Notes under the pieces: generated by a model
Seen by the model: only the letters and a program-made list of their open reading frames with translations
The model's database searches: none
What the model was told of the DNA's origin: nothing
Position numbers and translations under genes: made by a program
From: Oribacterium sp. P6A1
Lineage (GTDB): Bacteria; Bacillota; Clostridia; Lachnospirales; Lachnospiraceae
DNA length: 64,000 nucleotides
Reading direction: 5' to 3'
Assembly (NCBI RefSeq): GCF_000702885.1
Contig: NZ_JNKO01000013.1
Coordinates: forward strand, 1 to 64,000
Part shown: positions 6,919-15,821 of the stretch, one piece after another
Layout of the letters: every line of letters starts with the position of its first letter
Numbering within the stretch: position 1 is the first letter of the stretch

Positions 6919-7959
6919 ATGGCTACAAGTGATAATTATGAATTAAATGACGATCAGATTCCCGTATTCCTCATTAACGGATTTCTTGAGGCAGGAAAGT
7001 CTGATTTTATAAAGTTTACCATGGCACAGGATTACTTCCAGACAGAGGGCACAACTCTTTTGCTTCTCTGTGAGGAAGGTGAATCTGAATATGATGACGC
7101 AACTCTTGAAAAGTATCATACCATTAAGATCCCTATGGAGAAGGAGACCGACTTTAACAAAGAGAATCTTCAGGCTCTTCAGGACAAGTACAATCCGGAG
7201 CGTATCATCATAGAGTGGAACGGAATGTGGAATCAGGATGATCTTCTGGACGGTCCTATGTCAGAGACTGCTCTCGCTGAACAGCAGGGACGTGCTCCTG
7301 AATATGAGCTTTCCATGCCTGAATCATGGGAAGTGTATCAGATCATTACTATCATAAATGGAGAGACGCTTGACCTTTATCTCGGAAACATGAAGAGCTT
7401 CATGGGTCAGATGCTTCGTAATGCAGAGCTTTGTATCGTAAACCGCTGCGATAACATCCCTAAGGAAAAGCTTGTGGATTACAGAAGAAAGATAAGAGCC
7501 ATGGGTCAGAATGCCATGCTTGTCCTTGAGGGCAAGGATGGAGAGATTCCACAGGATACTCTTCCTGAGGACCTTCCTTATGACATAAATGAGCCGTCTA
7601 TCGCTATCAGAAACGAAGATTACGGCACATGGTTCGTTGACTGCATGGATAATCCTGACAGATATGTAGGTAAGGAACTTTCATTCACCGCTATGATCTT
7701 AAACAGAAACGGAAGTCCCGAAAATGAAATCGTTCCGGGACGTATGGCCATGACATGCTGCGCACAGGATATGACCTTCCTCGGATATGTGGCAAAGGGC
7801 GAGCCTTCATTACTGTCCCAATTCAAGACCAGAGACTGGGCAAAGGTTACAGCTGTAGTAAACATGGAAGAAAGAGAAGAGTACGGCGGAGAGGGTCCTG
7901 TCCTTGAGATAAAGTCTCTCGTTCATACAGGTCCTATCGAAGAGACTGTGACTTTCTGA
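6919..7959 (+). CDS. CobW-like P-loop protein with DUF1980/YcgQ-like C-terminal domain
   Basis: In this 346-residue protein the N-terminal half resembles the COG0523 GTPase upstream, with a P-loop GFLEAGKS at 21-28. It lacks the CxCC metal motif: the matching place reads LLLCEEGESEY. The C-terminal 115 residues (about 231-346), with YVGKELSFTA and MTCCAQD (Cys280, Cys281), look like the soluble domain of YcgQ/DUF1980 (TIGR03943) permease subunits. No YcgR-type permease is nearby. ATG 6919 has GGAGG at 6910-6914; the ATG at 6904 has no site. The gene probably acts with its neighbour in metal handling, but the reaction is unknown. The domain match is from memory of the family. Confidence 0.65.
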   Translation: MATSDNYELNDDQIPVFLINGFLEAGKSDFIKFTMAQDYFQTEGTTLLLLCEEGESEYDDATLEKYHTIKIPMEKETDFNKENLQALQDKYNPERIIIEWNGMWNQDDLLDGPMSETALAEQQGRAPEYELSMPESWEVYQIITIINGETLDLYLGNMKSFMGQMLRNAELCIVNRCDNIPKEKLVDYRRKIRAMGQNAMLVLEGKDGEIPQDTLPEDLPYDINEPSIAIRNEDYGTWFVDCMDNPDRYVGKELSFTAMILNRNGSPENEIVPGRMAMTCCAQDMTFLGYVAKGEPSLLSQFKTRDWAKVTAVVNMEEREEYGGEGPVLEIKSLVHTGPIEETVTF

Positions 7960-8040
7960 TATAAATATCATAAGTCTGTCATCCACTTGTGCTTAGAACG
8001 CGCAGCGTTCCGATATAATCTTTATATACTCATATCATCA

Positions 8041-8079
8041 GAGTTCATTGTGTACATTCACACAATGAACTCTTTTTTT
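8041..8079 (+). terminator. Strong intrinsic terminator
   Basis: GAGTTCATTGTGT pairs perfectly with ACACAATGAACTC (13 bp, 6-nt loop), followed by seven Ts. It ends the metallochaperone pair. Confidence 0.92.
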
Positions 8080-8130
8080 ATCTCTTACATAACTCGTAGT
8101 AATGACGCAAAAAATTATCATAAATCCTTC

Positions 8131-8159
8131 TTGATATCCCTCTCCCCTTGGCATATAAT
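8131..8159 (+). promoter_or_regulatory. Promoter of the ABC importer operon
   Basis: TTGATA (8131-8136), 17-bp spacer, TATAAT (8154-8159). The predicted start near 8166 leaves a leader of about 130 nt before the first gene. Confidence 0.75.
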
Positions 8160-8165
8160 AACCAT

Positions 8166-8298
8166 AACTAGTACGATTTAAAGTGCTAAAGTAAAGTAGT
8201 GCTTTACTATCAAAAAAGAAGGGCGAAACAGTGTATAGGGTACTAATTTTCAGCACTGTTCGTGCCGCCGGAAAAGCGGTGGCGGAATGGAGAATATT
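8166..8298 (+). promoter_or_regulatory. Structured 5' leader of the ABC importer operon
   Basis: The leader contains three hairpin-forming repeats. AGTAAAG (8190-8196) pairs with CTTTACT (8202-8208), ACAGTG (8228-8233) with CACTGT (8254-8259), and GCCGCCG (8264-8270) with CGGTGGC (8277-8283), the last just upstream of the ribosome-binding site. Trp-type importers are often controlled by T-boxes or attenuators, but I find no T-box signature. The type of control, if any, is unknown. Confidence 0.4.
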
Positions 8299-9360
8299 AT
8301 GAAGAGAATGACAAAATTAACAGCAGTTTCCATGGCAGCTGTAATTGCAGTTGCTTCACTGACAGCCTGTGGTTCATCCACTGCATCTTCTTCCACAGAG
8401 AAGGCAGCTGAAACCACTGCAAAGGCAGAAGAGGGTGCAAAGGATACAGCAGCAGCTCCTGCAGCCGAGTCCGGCGACAAGAAGTTCAAGGTTGGTATCT
8501 GCCAGCTGGTTCAGCACAGCGCACTTGATGCAGCAACAAAGGGCTTCGTTGACGTTCTCAAGGAGAAGTATGGCGATAATGTAGTCATTGACGAGCAGAA
8601 CGCACAGGGTGACTCAGCAACATGTACCACAATCATAAACGGTTTCGTTTCCAATGAGTATGACCTTATCCTTGCCAATGCCACACCTGCTCTTCAGGCA
8701 GCCATGAATGCAACTCAGGACATTCCTATTCTCGGAACTTCTGTTACAGATTATGGTACAGCACTGGCTATGGACAACTTTGATGCCACAAAGGGAACAG
8801 GTATCAATGTTTCCGGAACTTCAGATCTGGCTCCTCTCGGACAGCAGGAAGATATGATTCTTGAACTGGTTCCTGATGTAAAGAAGGTTTCCATCCTTTA
8901 CTGCTCAGCTGAAGCAAACTCAAAGTTCCAGGCTACAGAAATCGGCAAATACCTTAAGGAAGACGGAATCGACTACCAGGAATTCACATTTGCAGATTCC
9001 AACGATCTTCAGTCAGTAGTTCAGACAGCAGTGGCAGACTGTGATGCACTTTATATTCCTACAGACAATACAGCAGCTTCAAACATGACTGTTGTTACAA
9101 ATATCGTTCAGCCTGCAGGTATCCCTATCATCTGCGGTGAGGAGAACATGATGATGTCCGGCGGACTTGCAACTCTTTCCATCAGCTATGAGGACCTTGG
9201 CCGTGCAACAGGTGAGCAGGCTATCGAGATCCTTTCAAACGGCGCAGATGTAAAGACCATGCCTATCGCTTACGCTTCCGCAACAACAAAGGAATACAAC
9301 AAGGCATACGCTGATGCCATCGGAATCAAGATTCCGGATGACTACAAAGCAGTAGAGTGA
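8299..9360 (+). CDS. ABC transporter substrate-binding lipoprotein (COG2984, TrpX-like)
   Basis: The 353-residue precursor has a basic start, a hydrophobic segment and lipobox SLTAC with Cys24. A low-complexity Ala/Ser/Glu/Thr linker reaches about residue 60. The remaining 290 residues form a periplasmic-binding fold starting KFKVGICQLVQH, with two lobes and motifs such as GTSVTDY and ICGEENMMMSGG. Proteins of this class include the tryptophan/tyrosine-binding TrpX; the ligand here is not provable. ATG 8299 has TGGAG 6 nt upstream. Permease and ATPase genes follow, separated by a hairpin. Confidence 0.88.
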   Translation: MKRMTKLTAVSMAAVIAVASLTACGSSTASSSTEKAAETTAKAEEGAKDTAAAPAAESGDKKFKVGICQLVQHSALDAATKGFVDVLKEKYGDNVVIDEQNAQGDSATCTTIINGFVSNEYDLILANATPALQAAMNATQDIPILGTSVTDYGTALAMDNFDATKGTGINVSGTSDLAPLGQQEDMILELVPDVKKVSILYCSAEANSKFQATEIGKYLKEDGIDYQEFTFADSNDLQSVVQTAVADCDALYIPTDNTAASNMTVVTNIVQPAGIPIICGEENMMMSGGLATLSISYEDLGRATGEQAIEILSNGADVKTMPIAYASATTKEYNKAYADAIGIKIPDDYKAVE

Positions 9361-9430
9361 TATAGACATTATCACATATATGATAGTTCATCATGTATCT
9401 GAAATGATTTACCTTTAAATCAATTATACT

Positions 9431-9475
9431 CAGCACAGTGTTGTGTTTCTGATACTGTGCTGGGTTATTTTTACT
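9431..9475 (+). terminator. Intercistronic hairpin, probable partial terminator
   Basis: CAGCACAGT (9431-9439) pairs with ACTGTGCTG (9454-9462) with a 14-nt loop, followed by GGTTATTTTTA. Lying between the binding-protein gene and the permease gene, it would give more binding protein than transporter, a common arrangement in ABC operons. Confidence 0.6.
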
Positions 9476-9575
9476 TCAAAGCACACGGCCCTTTCATGCA
9501 GTACCTGATATTAACTGCTTACCGGGAATGAGGTGTCAGAGGTATATATTTTATATTTACGGAGATTTACAGATA

Positions 9576-10559
9576 ATGGCAGCTTACTTTTCATCACTAA
9601 ATCCGATAGCCTTATGGAATGCAGCACCCGGCGGTATTGCACAGGGTCTTATATGGGGTATCATGGCTCTCGGTGTTTATATTACCTTCAGAGTCCTAAA
9701 CTTCGCTGATATGACTGTTGACGGTTCATTTTCACTGGGAGGCGCGGTTGCGGTCATGCTGATGCTTAACGGCGCTGATCCTTCCATAGTTCTTTTTGCC
9801 TCACTGGGTGCGGGACTCCTTTCCGGACTTATAACCGGAATACTTCACACAAAGCTCGGTATACCTGATATCCTTGCAGGTATTCTTACACAGATTTCCC
9901 TTTATTCCATAAACTTAAATATCATGGGTAAAGCAAATCAGGCTGTTCCTATAAACTCTGTACGGGTTTTCTTCACATCCAATATACGTTACCTCGGTCA
10001 GACACTTGCCCTTACGCTGGTTGTTGATATCATTATCGTTTCCATCATTTACTGGTTCCTGGGAACAGAACTGGGAAGCTCTATTCGTGCCACAGGTATA
10101 AACCCAGATATGTCAAGAGCACAGGGTATCGACACTAACAAAATGAAGATCATAGCTCTTATGCTTGGAAACGGTCTTGTAGCTCTTTCAGGCGGAATCC
10201 TTTCTGAGTATCAGGGATTTGCGGATGTCAAGATGGGACAGGGTTCCATCGTTATCGGTCTTGCCGCCGTAATCATAGGAGAGGTACTTGCCGAAGCACT
10301 GGTTGGAAAACGTCTTAATTTCGTAATGCGTTTAAGCTTCACCATCATCGGTGCCATCATTTACTACATGGTTTATGTCTTCGTTCTCTGGCTCAAGTTC
10401 CCTGCAGACGATATGAAGCTTCTCACAGCCATAGTGGTTGCAGCATTCCTTGCTGTTCCTTATCTTAAAGAGAAACGTATCAATTCATTTTCAGGACTCC
10501 AGAAGCGTAATGCGAAGCTTCAGGCAGAATCCTTAAATAACGATGAGGAGGCAGAATAA
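9576..10559 (+). CDS. ABC transporter permease (COG4120, TrpY-like)
   Basis: The 328-residue membrane protein has about eight to ten hydrophobic segments from AAPGGIAQGLIWGIMALGV onward and ends in a charged tail (NNDEEAE). Motifs such as NFADMTVDGSFSLGGA and IRATGINPDMSRAQG are typical of this branched-chain-like permease family. ATG 9576 has GGAG at 9561-9564; an upstream ATG at 9528 lacks a site. The stop overlaps the start of the ATPase gene (TAATG), so translation is coupled. Confidence 0.88.
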   Translation: MAAYFSSLNPIALWNAAPGGIAQGLIWGIMALGVYITFRVLNFADMTVDGSFSLGGAVAVMLMLNGADPSIVLFASLGAGLLSGLITGILHTKLGIPDILAGILTQISLYSINLNIMGKANQAVPINSVRVFFTSNIRYLGQTLALTLVVDIIIVSIIYWFLGTELGSSIRATGINPDMSRAQGIDTNKMKIIALMLGNGLVALSGGILSEYQGFADVKMGQGSIVIGLAAVIIGEVLAEALVGKRLNFVMRLSFTIIGAIIYYMVYVFVLWLKFPADDMKLLTAIVVAAFLAVPYLKEKRINSFSGLQKRNAKLQAESLNNDEEAE

Positions 10560-11356
10560 TGCTGGAGATCAGAAACATTTGCAAAACATTTAATGCAGGC
10601 ACCATCAATGAGAAGGTCGCTTTATCCAATGTAAGCATTACCCTTAATGATGGTGATTTCTGTACTGTTATCGGCGGTAACGGAGCCGGAAAATCCACCA
10701 TCATGAACGCTGTCGCCGGTGTATGGCCCATTGATTCGGGAATGATCCTGGTAGACGGAACCGATGTTTCCGGTCTTTCAGAGTACCAGAGAGCGCCTTT
10801 CTTCGGCCGTGTTTTCCAGGATCCGAGAACAGGTACCGCAGGTGATATGCAGATTGACGAAAACCTGGCCCTTGCCGCAAGACGCGGACAGCGCCGAACT
10901 CTTCGCTGGGGCGTTACCAGAAAAGAGCAGGAGAAGTACAGAGATTATCTGAAAACTCTGGATCTGGGACTCGAGGACAGACTCACCGCCAAGGTAGGAC
11001 TTCTTTCCGGAGGTCAGCGTCAGGCCCTGACACTTATTATGGCCACCATGAAAAAGCCAAAGGTTCTTCTTCTCGACGAGCACACAGCGGCTCTTGACCC
11101 GAAGACCGCTTCCAAGGTTCTTGCAGCTACAGACAGAATAGTGGAAGAGAATCATCTCACCACTCTTATGGTCACTCACAATATGCGTGATGCCATCATT
11201 CATGGAAATCGTCTCATCATGATGAACGAAGGCAAGGTTGCTTTGGATATCTCAGGTGAAGAAAAGAAGAAACTAACCGTTGAAGACCTTCTTCATAAAT
11301 TTGAGGAAGTTACAGGCGGATCATTCGCAAATGACAGAATGCTGCTTTCGAAGTAA
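10559..11356 (+). CDS. ABC transporter ATP-binding protein (COG1101, TrpZ-like)
   Basis: The 265-residue ATPase shows Walker A GGNGAGKST (39-47), a Q-loop Gln in RVFQDP, signature LSGGQRQ (149-155), Walker B VLLLDE (169-174) and the switch His in VTHN. It energises the permease encoded immediately upstream. GAGGAGG stands 7 nt before the ATG and the start overlaps the permease stop by one base. The operon reads binding protein, permease, ATPase and ends in the terminator at 11424. Confidence 0.92.
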   Translation: MLEIRNICKTFNAGTINEKVALSNVSITLNDGDFCTVIGGNGAGKSTIMNAVAGVWPIDSGMILVDGTDVSGLSEYQRAPFFGRVFQDPRTGTAGDMQIDENLALAARRGQRRTLRWGVTRKEQEKYRDYLKTLDLGLEDRLTAKVGLLSGGQRQALTLIMATMKKPKVLLLDEHTAALDPKTASKVLAATDRIVEENHLTTLMVTHNMRDAIIHGNRLIMMNEGKVALDISGEEKKKLTVEDLLHKFEEVTGGSFANDRMLLSK

Positions 11357-11423
11357 ATGATAAAGAAAGAAAACATCACCCGCTTAAGAACACATATTCA
11401 GAAATTATATTGAATGTTCTTGA

Positions 11424-11458
11424 GGCAACTGTGCAGTTTATGTACAGTTGCCTTTTTT
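11424..11458 (+). terminator. Intrinsic terminator of the ABC importer operon
   Basis: GGCAACTGT (11424-11432) pairs with ACAGTTGCC (11444-11452), followed by six Ts. A second inverted repeat lies just upstream (AAGAACA near 11388, TGTTCTT near 11415). Confidence 0.92.
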
Positions 11459-11584
11459 ATGGTCGTGAAGTGAGTGTCTGAAACTGATATCACATCATAA
11501 TTTTTTAATAATTACAGGAGAAACTATATGATATAATGATGGTTACGCAAAAATGTTATGTTGATTTCCAAGGAGTACCAATTA

Positions 11585-13267
11585 ATGGAAAATTCTAAAT
11601 TTAATTTTGATTTTCATATTGACCCCAAAAGAGACCGCGAAAGAAATATCATGTTTGTCGCGGCAGGTGTCCTTACGGTAATTGTTATCGGACTTGTGGC
11701 GGCCCTGGCGATAAACGGACAGAAATCCACCTATACAGAGTCTCTTGAACAGGAGACCGAAGTTCAGGCTTCTCAGGATGAAAGTTCTGCCGCTTCCGCC
11801 GAACCAAAGAAAGAGATGACCACTCTTGAAGAGGTTCAGGTCTTCACAAAAAATATCCAGATGGAAGCCATCATGAATTCCATCGCTCAGTACGGAAGCC
11901 TCGGAATCGTAAAGTGTGACAGTTACATAAACTTCCGAAGCGCTCCGAACCAGAATGACCTGACAACCATTGTTGGTATGCTTGCAAACGGTTCTGCGGT
12001 TGATGTACTGGAGGCTTCTCCCGAAGGAGCTGAAGGATGGATGCATGTCAGATCCGGCGGTATGGAAGGTTATGTTTCTTCAGCATATATAGTTACCGGT
12101 GACGAAGCCGTAACTCTGGCAGGCAGTCTCATAAAACCGAGAGCCACAGTTCTTGCCGATAAACTCCGTATACGTTCAACTCCTGAGATTATAGACGGCA
12201 ATACCGTAGGTTCTGCCGCCAAGGGCGAAAAATACGAAGTGGTTAAGAGAGTCAGCAAAGACTGGATCATGATTGCCACCACCAACATTGACAATGTTGA
12301 CCTCGCTTATATGTCAGCCTCCGATGAGAATGTCTCTCTCGGATACGGACTTGATGAAGCCAAGTCTCTGAATCTCAAGCAGAAGGTTCTCAATATGTAC
12401 GATAACCTTGGTGTATCCCTTGCATCCGATTACATCAATGTACGCTCATCACCCAAGGAAGACGGAATAGCCAATATCATCGGTAAGTTCCCGGGCTACG
12501 GCGGATGTAATATCCTCGGTGAAGAGAACGGTTGGTATCATATCAAGTCCGGCGGCATCGACGGATACGTTCGCGCCGATCTTCTTGCAACAGGTCAGAC
12601 AGCTCAGGATCTGGCTTTACAGAATGCCCACGTTATGGCCCTCATAAACACCCAGTCCCTTAACGTAAGATCACAGCCATCCACCGATTCGGAAGCCTGG
12701 ACCCAGGTAACCAGCGGTCAGCGTTATGACGTACTGAATCAGCTGGACGGCTGGGTAGAGCTTGACCTCGGTGACGGTGATGACAGCGATTCATCTCAGG
12801 GTTCCTTCGTATCCACAAGAGATAACAATGTCTCCGTAACCTACGCTCTTCAGGAAGCCATAGAGTATTATCCGGCAGTAGAAGCTGCCAATGCAGCCGC
12901 AGCTTTCAGAAACAAGATTGTAAACTTCGCATGTCAGTACGTAGGTAATCCTTATGTATGGGGCGGTACATCCCTTACTCATGGTGCCGACTGTTCAGGT
13001 TTCGTTCAGTCAGTTCTCAAGAACTTCGGAATCTACGTTCCGCGAGTTTCCAGAGATCAGGCTCAGGCAGGCGTAAAGGTAACAAGCGAAAACATGAAGC
13101 CGGGAGACCTGGTATTCTATGCAAACAGCGGCGGAACCATCAACCACGTTGGTATGTACATAGGTAACGGTCAGATCGTAAATGCCGCTTCAAGAAAGTC
13201 AGGTATCAGAATTTACCGTTGGAACTACCGTACTCCTGTTGCCATAAGAAATGTAATCGGAGACTGA
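11585..13267 (+). CDS. Membrane-anchored SH3b-NlpC/P60 cell-wall endopeptidase
   Basis: This 560-residue protein has one N-terminal membrane helix (about 22-43) after a charged cytoplasmic start. A linker and several bacterial SH3 repeats follow: FRSAPNQNDL, IRSTPEIIDG, VRSSPKEDG and VRSQPSTDS mark them at roughly 115, 200, 295 and 375. The C-terminal 115 residues are an NlpC/P60 domain with nucleophile Cys470 in ADCSGF and His521 in NHVGMY. It should cut D,L- or L,D-type peptide bonds in peptidoglycan outside the membrane, with the SH3 repeats binding the wall. ATG 11585 has AAGGAG 8 nt upstream, so nine upstream codons are excluded. Confidence 0.9.
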   Translation: MENSKFNFDFHIDPKRDRERNIMFVAAGVLTVIVIGLVAALAINGQKSTYTESLEQETEVQASQDESSAASAEPKKEMTTLEEVQVFTKNIQMEAIMNSIAQYGSLGIVKCDSYINFRSAPNQNDLTTIVGMLANGSAVDVLEASPEGAEGWMHVRSGGMEGYVSSAYIVTGDEAVTLAGSLIKPRATVLADKLRIRSTPEIIDGNTVGSAAKGEKYEVVKRVSKDWIMIATTNIDNVDLAYMSASDENVSLGYGLDEAKSLNLKQKVLNMYDNLGVSLASDYINVRSSPKEDGIANIIGKFPGYGGCNILGEENGWYHIKSGGIDGYVRADLLATGQTAQDLALQNAHVMALINTQSLNVRSQPSTDSEAWTQVTSGQRYDVLNQLDGWVELDLGDGDDSDSSQGSFVSTRDNNVSVTYALQEAIEYYPAVEAANAAAAFRNKIVNFACQYVGNPYVWGGTSLTHGADCSGFVQSVLKNFGIYVPRVSRDQAQAGVKVTSENMKPGDLVFYANSGGTINHVGMYIGNGQIVNAASRKSGIRIYRWNYRTPVAIRNVIGD

Positions 13268-13337
13268 TATACCTTTATACTGAATCTGACAGGAACTGGA
13301 TCCTGCCGGATTTGGAATTCATTAACTGTTTAAAAAA

Positions 13338-13382
13338 AGCCGGATGGAAAACGTTTTTATGCATCGTTTCCACCCGGCTTTA
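13338..13382 (+). terminator. Hairpin after the NlpC/P60 gene
   Basis: AGCCGG (13338-13343) pairs with CCGGCT (13374-13379), with further pairing of TGGAAA-ACG and CGTTTCCA inside. The U-tail is weak (TTTAT). Confidence 0.7.
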
Positions 13383-13474
13383 TGCTATAATGAAACAGTT
13401 TAGATTTTTTAATATTCAGGAGTCCTTCCTGAAGATCTTTATCTCACATAAAATGAAACTGATTGGAGATTATC

Positions 13475-14368
13475 ATGAACGAATATATCATTAGCTGCTG
13501 TACTCCTATAGATACCTCTATGGAGTGGGTGGAGCAGAAGAAGGTTTATCCCTGCTACTTTCATTTGAGCCTTGGTACCGACGAGTACATTGATGATTTT
13601 GAACAGTCCATAACCACTGATGAGATCTACAGACGCATGCTTGCAGGAGAGAGATCAAAAACCTCCCAGGTCAATGTTCAGGAATACGAGGATCATTTCC
13701 GTAAGTTCTTTAATGAAGGAAAAGATATCATCCATGTGACTCTTTCCGGAGGAATCTCAGGAACCTACAATTCCGCAAGAATAGCAGCTGATAATCTGAG
13801 GGAGGAATTCCCCGACAGAAAGATCTTCATCATAGATTCCATAGGAGCCACCGGCGGCTATGCACTTCTTGTAGATAAGATGTGTGATTTAAGAGATGAA
13901 GGCATGGGCATAGATGAACTCGCTGCCTGGGCTGAGGAGCGTAAGCATTATATCCAGTCATGGTTCTTCACATCCGACCTTAAGTTCCTTATCATGGGCG
14001 GACGTGTTTCCAAGGCATCCGGTTTCATCGGCAATGTTTTAAACATTTGTCCTCTACTTGAGATCTGCTATGACGGATCCCTTAAGACAAGAGAGAAGAT
14101 AAGAACCAAGAAAAAGGTAATGGAACGCATCCTGAAGAAAATGGAAGAAACCGCTGATGACCGTCTTATGTATTCTGATAAATGTTTCATCAATCAGGCA
14201 GGCTGTCTTGAAGACGGAGAAAAGATGGCTGCAATGATTGCAGAAAGATTCCCTAATCTCAAGGGCGGAAAGCCTTCCCTCTTTAAGGTTGGTCCTACCA
14301 TAAGCTGTCATACCGGACCCGGAACCATCGCAGTATTCTGGTGGGGAGACAGGAGAATAGAAGATTAA
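13475..14368 (+). CDS. DegV family protein (fatty-acid binding)
   Basis: The 297-residue protein contains the DegV landmarks: LSGGISGTYNSA near residue 94, DSIGATGGYALL, and LKFLIMGGRVSKASGFIGN followed by NICPLLEI. DegV proteins bind a fatty acid and act in fatty-acid kinase (FakA/FakB) phospholipid pathways; no FakA gene lies here. ATG 13475 has TGGAGA about 8 nt upstream. The N-terminus (SCCTPIDTSMEWV) departs from the usual DSTADL start of the family, although the rest is well conserved. TATAAT at 13386-13391 may be its -10 box. The gene stands alone between terminators. Confidence 0.9.
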   Translation: MNEYIISCCTPIDTSMEWVEQKKVYPCYFHLSLGTDEYIDDFEQSITTDEIYRRMLAGERSKTSQVNVQEYEDHFRKFFNEGKDIIHVTLSGGISGTYNSARIAADNLREEFPDRKIFIIDSIGATGGYALLVDKMCDLRDEGMGIDELAAWAEERKHYIQSWFFTSDLKFLIMGGRVSKASGFIGNVLNICPLLEICYDGSLKTREKIRTKKKVMERILKKMEETADDRLMYSDKCFINQAGCLEDGEKMAAMIAERFPNLKGGKPSLFKVGPTISCHTGPGTIAVFWWGDRRIED

Positions 14369-14372
14369 TATC

Positions 14373-14432
14373 AAAAAGACCCGTAACCGCCTTGGGGGAA
14401 GCATCACCTCAAAGCATTACGGGTCTTTTTTC
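14373..14432. terminator. Terminator of the DegV gene, symmetrical
   Basis: AAAAAGACCCGTAA (14373-14386) pairs perfectly with TTACGGGTCTTTTT (14417-14430). The A-run/T-run symmetry would allow termination from either side of this convergent junction. Confidence 0.9.
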
Positions 14433-14450
14433 ATTATCACTTTAACTGAC

Positions 14451-14491
14451 ATAATCACCCGCTTTCAGGCAAGCCTGCTGTGGGTGATTAT
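14451..14491. terminator. Second convergent-junction hairpin
   Basis: ATAATCACCC (14451-14460) pairs with GGGTGATTAT (14482-14491), and CAGGC pairs with GCCTG inside. It is 13 bp beyond the stop of the minus-strand regulator. The U-tail is poor. Confidence 0.5.
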
Positions 14492-14504
14492 TCATTAATT
14501 GCAG

Positions 14505-15821
14505 TCACATAAGCGCATTTCTAAACTCTATGAGATTGAAATTATAGTAGTGTGTCGGTCTACCCTGTCTTACGGATTTGTCCTGAGCATCATTTTCGGT
14601 AAGCCTGATGATATTGAGATCCAGAAGCTTCGCAAGAATACGGCTGGCGGATCTCGGTGTGATGCCAAGTATAACTGAAAGCTCATGGGAGCTTATGATC
14701 TGCTTGTCATCCTGTTCAAACATACTTATGAGTTTCAGTATATTGGTTTCGTTGATTCCGTTCTCCCGTGAGAAGTTCAAAGCCTTCTCATTGGAATAGT
14801 TGTACATGAGCTGGGTGTCGGAACTTAGCGGTCCTGTCACCTTTCCTTCCTCACCGACAAAAAACGCATCATTTCTTCCGTATCTGTTGGCCTCCATGAG
14901 GGCATGCTCTGCAAAATATCTGGAACGTTCCTTTGAAGAGCTTACGCCTGCGCCTATTCTGAAAGCAAATCCAAGTTCTTTCTTCATTCTGAGAAGGAAA
15001 GGTCTCAGCTTATCAATCTCAAATGTTCCTGCCTCCAGTCTGTCATGTATCTCAAACTGGTTGAATCCCTGGGAAATGGAGAAATGCCGGTGTGTATCCT
15101 TACGATAATCCGCAAGCATCTTATACACAGTGGCCTCACGGTATTCCTGCTCCTCCTGTTCGATGTCTTCACCGAAAGGAAGTCTGATGAGAATGCTTAT
15201 CTCGTCCTTCTGTTCGATCTGATTAAGTCTCAGCTCCTTCATGGCGGATCTTATGGACTTTACGATCATATCCTCTGAAGGAAATACTGCAACATAAGGA
15301 ATATGAAGCTCATCCAGTCTTTTCAGATTGTTGATGGAGCGGGAGAGTATGTAGTCTATCTTTCCTTCATCCCAAAGCTTCTTTGCGTAAGCGGTAATAT
15401 GCTTATAGTCATAATGGGTATCCTCAAAGAAATACGGACAGTCTTCCTTCCTTATATACTGTCTGATTCCCATGTAGTTATTTGTGGAAGTCAGGAAATC
15501 ACAAAAGATACGGTTAAGAGAAGTTGCAGGATGCTCGATCTTGAACTGAAGGAGTATGGACAGCACATCTATAGGCTCATAGGCCGTAAAGGTACAGGGT
15601 ATCCTGATATCCGGAAACTTATTCTTTATATAATGATATCCAAGCTCTCCCGAGAAGAAGATGACATCACATTTCCCCTTACAGTCCTGATATATCTCAT
15701 CTATATCGGACATCTTCTTATAAATATATTTATAGAACTGACATCCGAAATCATGTTCGGCTATAACTTTGTCAACAGGCTCAAGGGAATGATCCGGGCT
15801 TACAATAGCAACATTTGTCAT
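14505..15821 (-). CDS. Transcriptional regulator: receptor-like N-terminus, degenerate GGDEF-like middle, wHTH C-terminus
   Basis: The 438-residue protein starts TNVAIVSPDHS and its first 200 residues resemble a soluble sensory domain. Residues about 225-345 look like a GGDEF/PucR-type fold without the GGDEF signature; GAGVSSSKERSRYFAEHALMEANR aligns with the place where GxGxS and AxxAxxxAK occur in such domains, and the cyclase residues are missing. The last 80 residues read as a winged helix (SSHELSVILGITPRSASRILAKL). It probably senses a ligand and binds DNA. On the minus strand ATG 15821 has GGAG 6 nt upstream; the in-frame ATG at 15833 contributes that site. The domain naming is tentative; the target is unknown. 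Confidence 0.6.
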   Translation of the reverse strand: MTNVAIVSPDHSLEPVDKVIAEHDFGCQFYKYIYKKMSDIDEIYQDCKGKCDVIFFSGELGYHYIKNKFPDIRIPCTFTAYEPIDVLSILLQFKIEHPATSLNRIFCDFLTSTNNYMGIRQYIRKEDCPYFFEDTHYDYKHITAYAKKLWDEGKIDYILSRSINNLKRLDELHIPYVAVFPSEDMIVKSIRSAMKELRLNQIEQKDEISILIRLPFGEDIEQEEQEYREATVYKMLADYRKDTHRHFSISQGFNQFEIHDRLEAGTFEIDKLRPFLLRMKKELGFAFRIGAGVSSSKERSRYFAEHALMEANRYGRNDAFFVGEEGKVTGPLSSDTQLMYNYSNEKALNFSRENGINETNILKLISMFEQDDKQIISSHELSVILGITPRSASRILAKLLDLNIIRLTENDAQDKSVRQGRPTHYYNFNLIEFRNALM

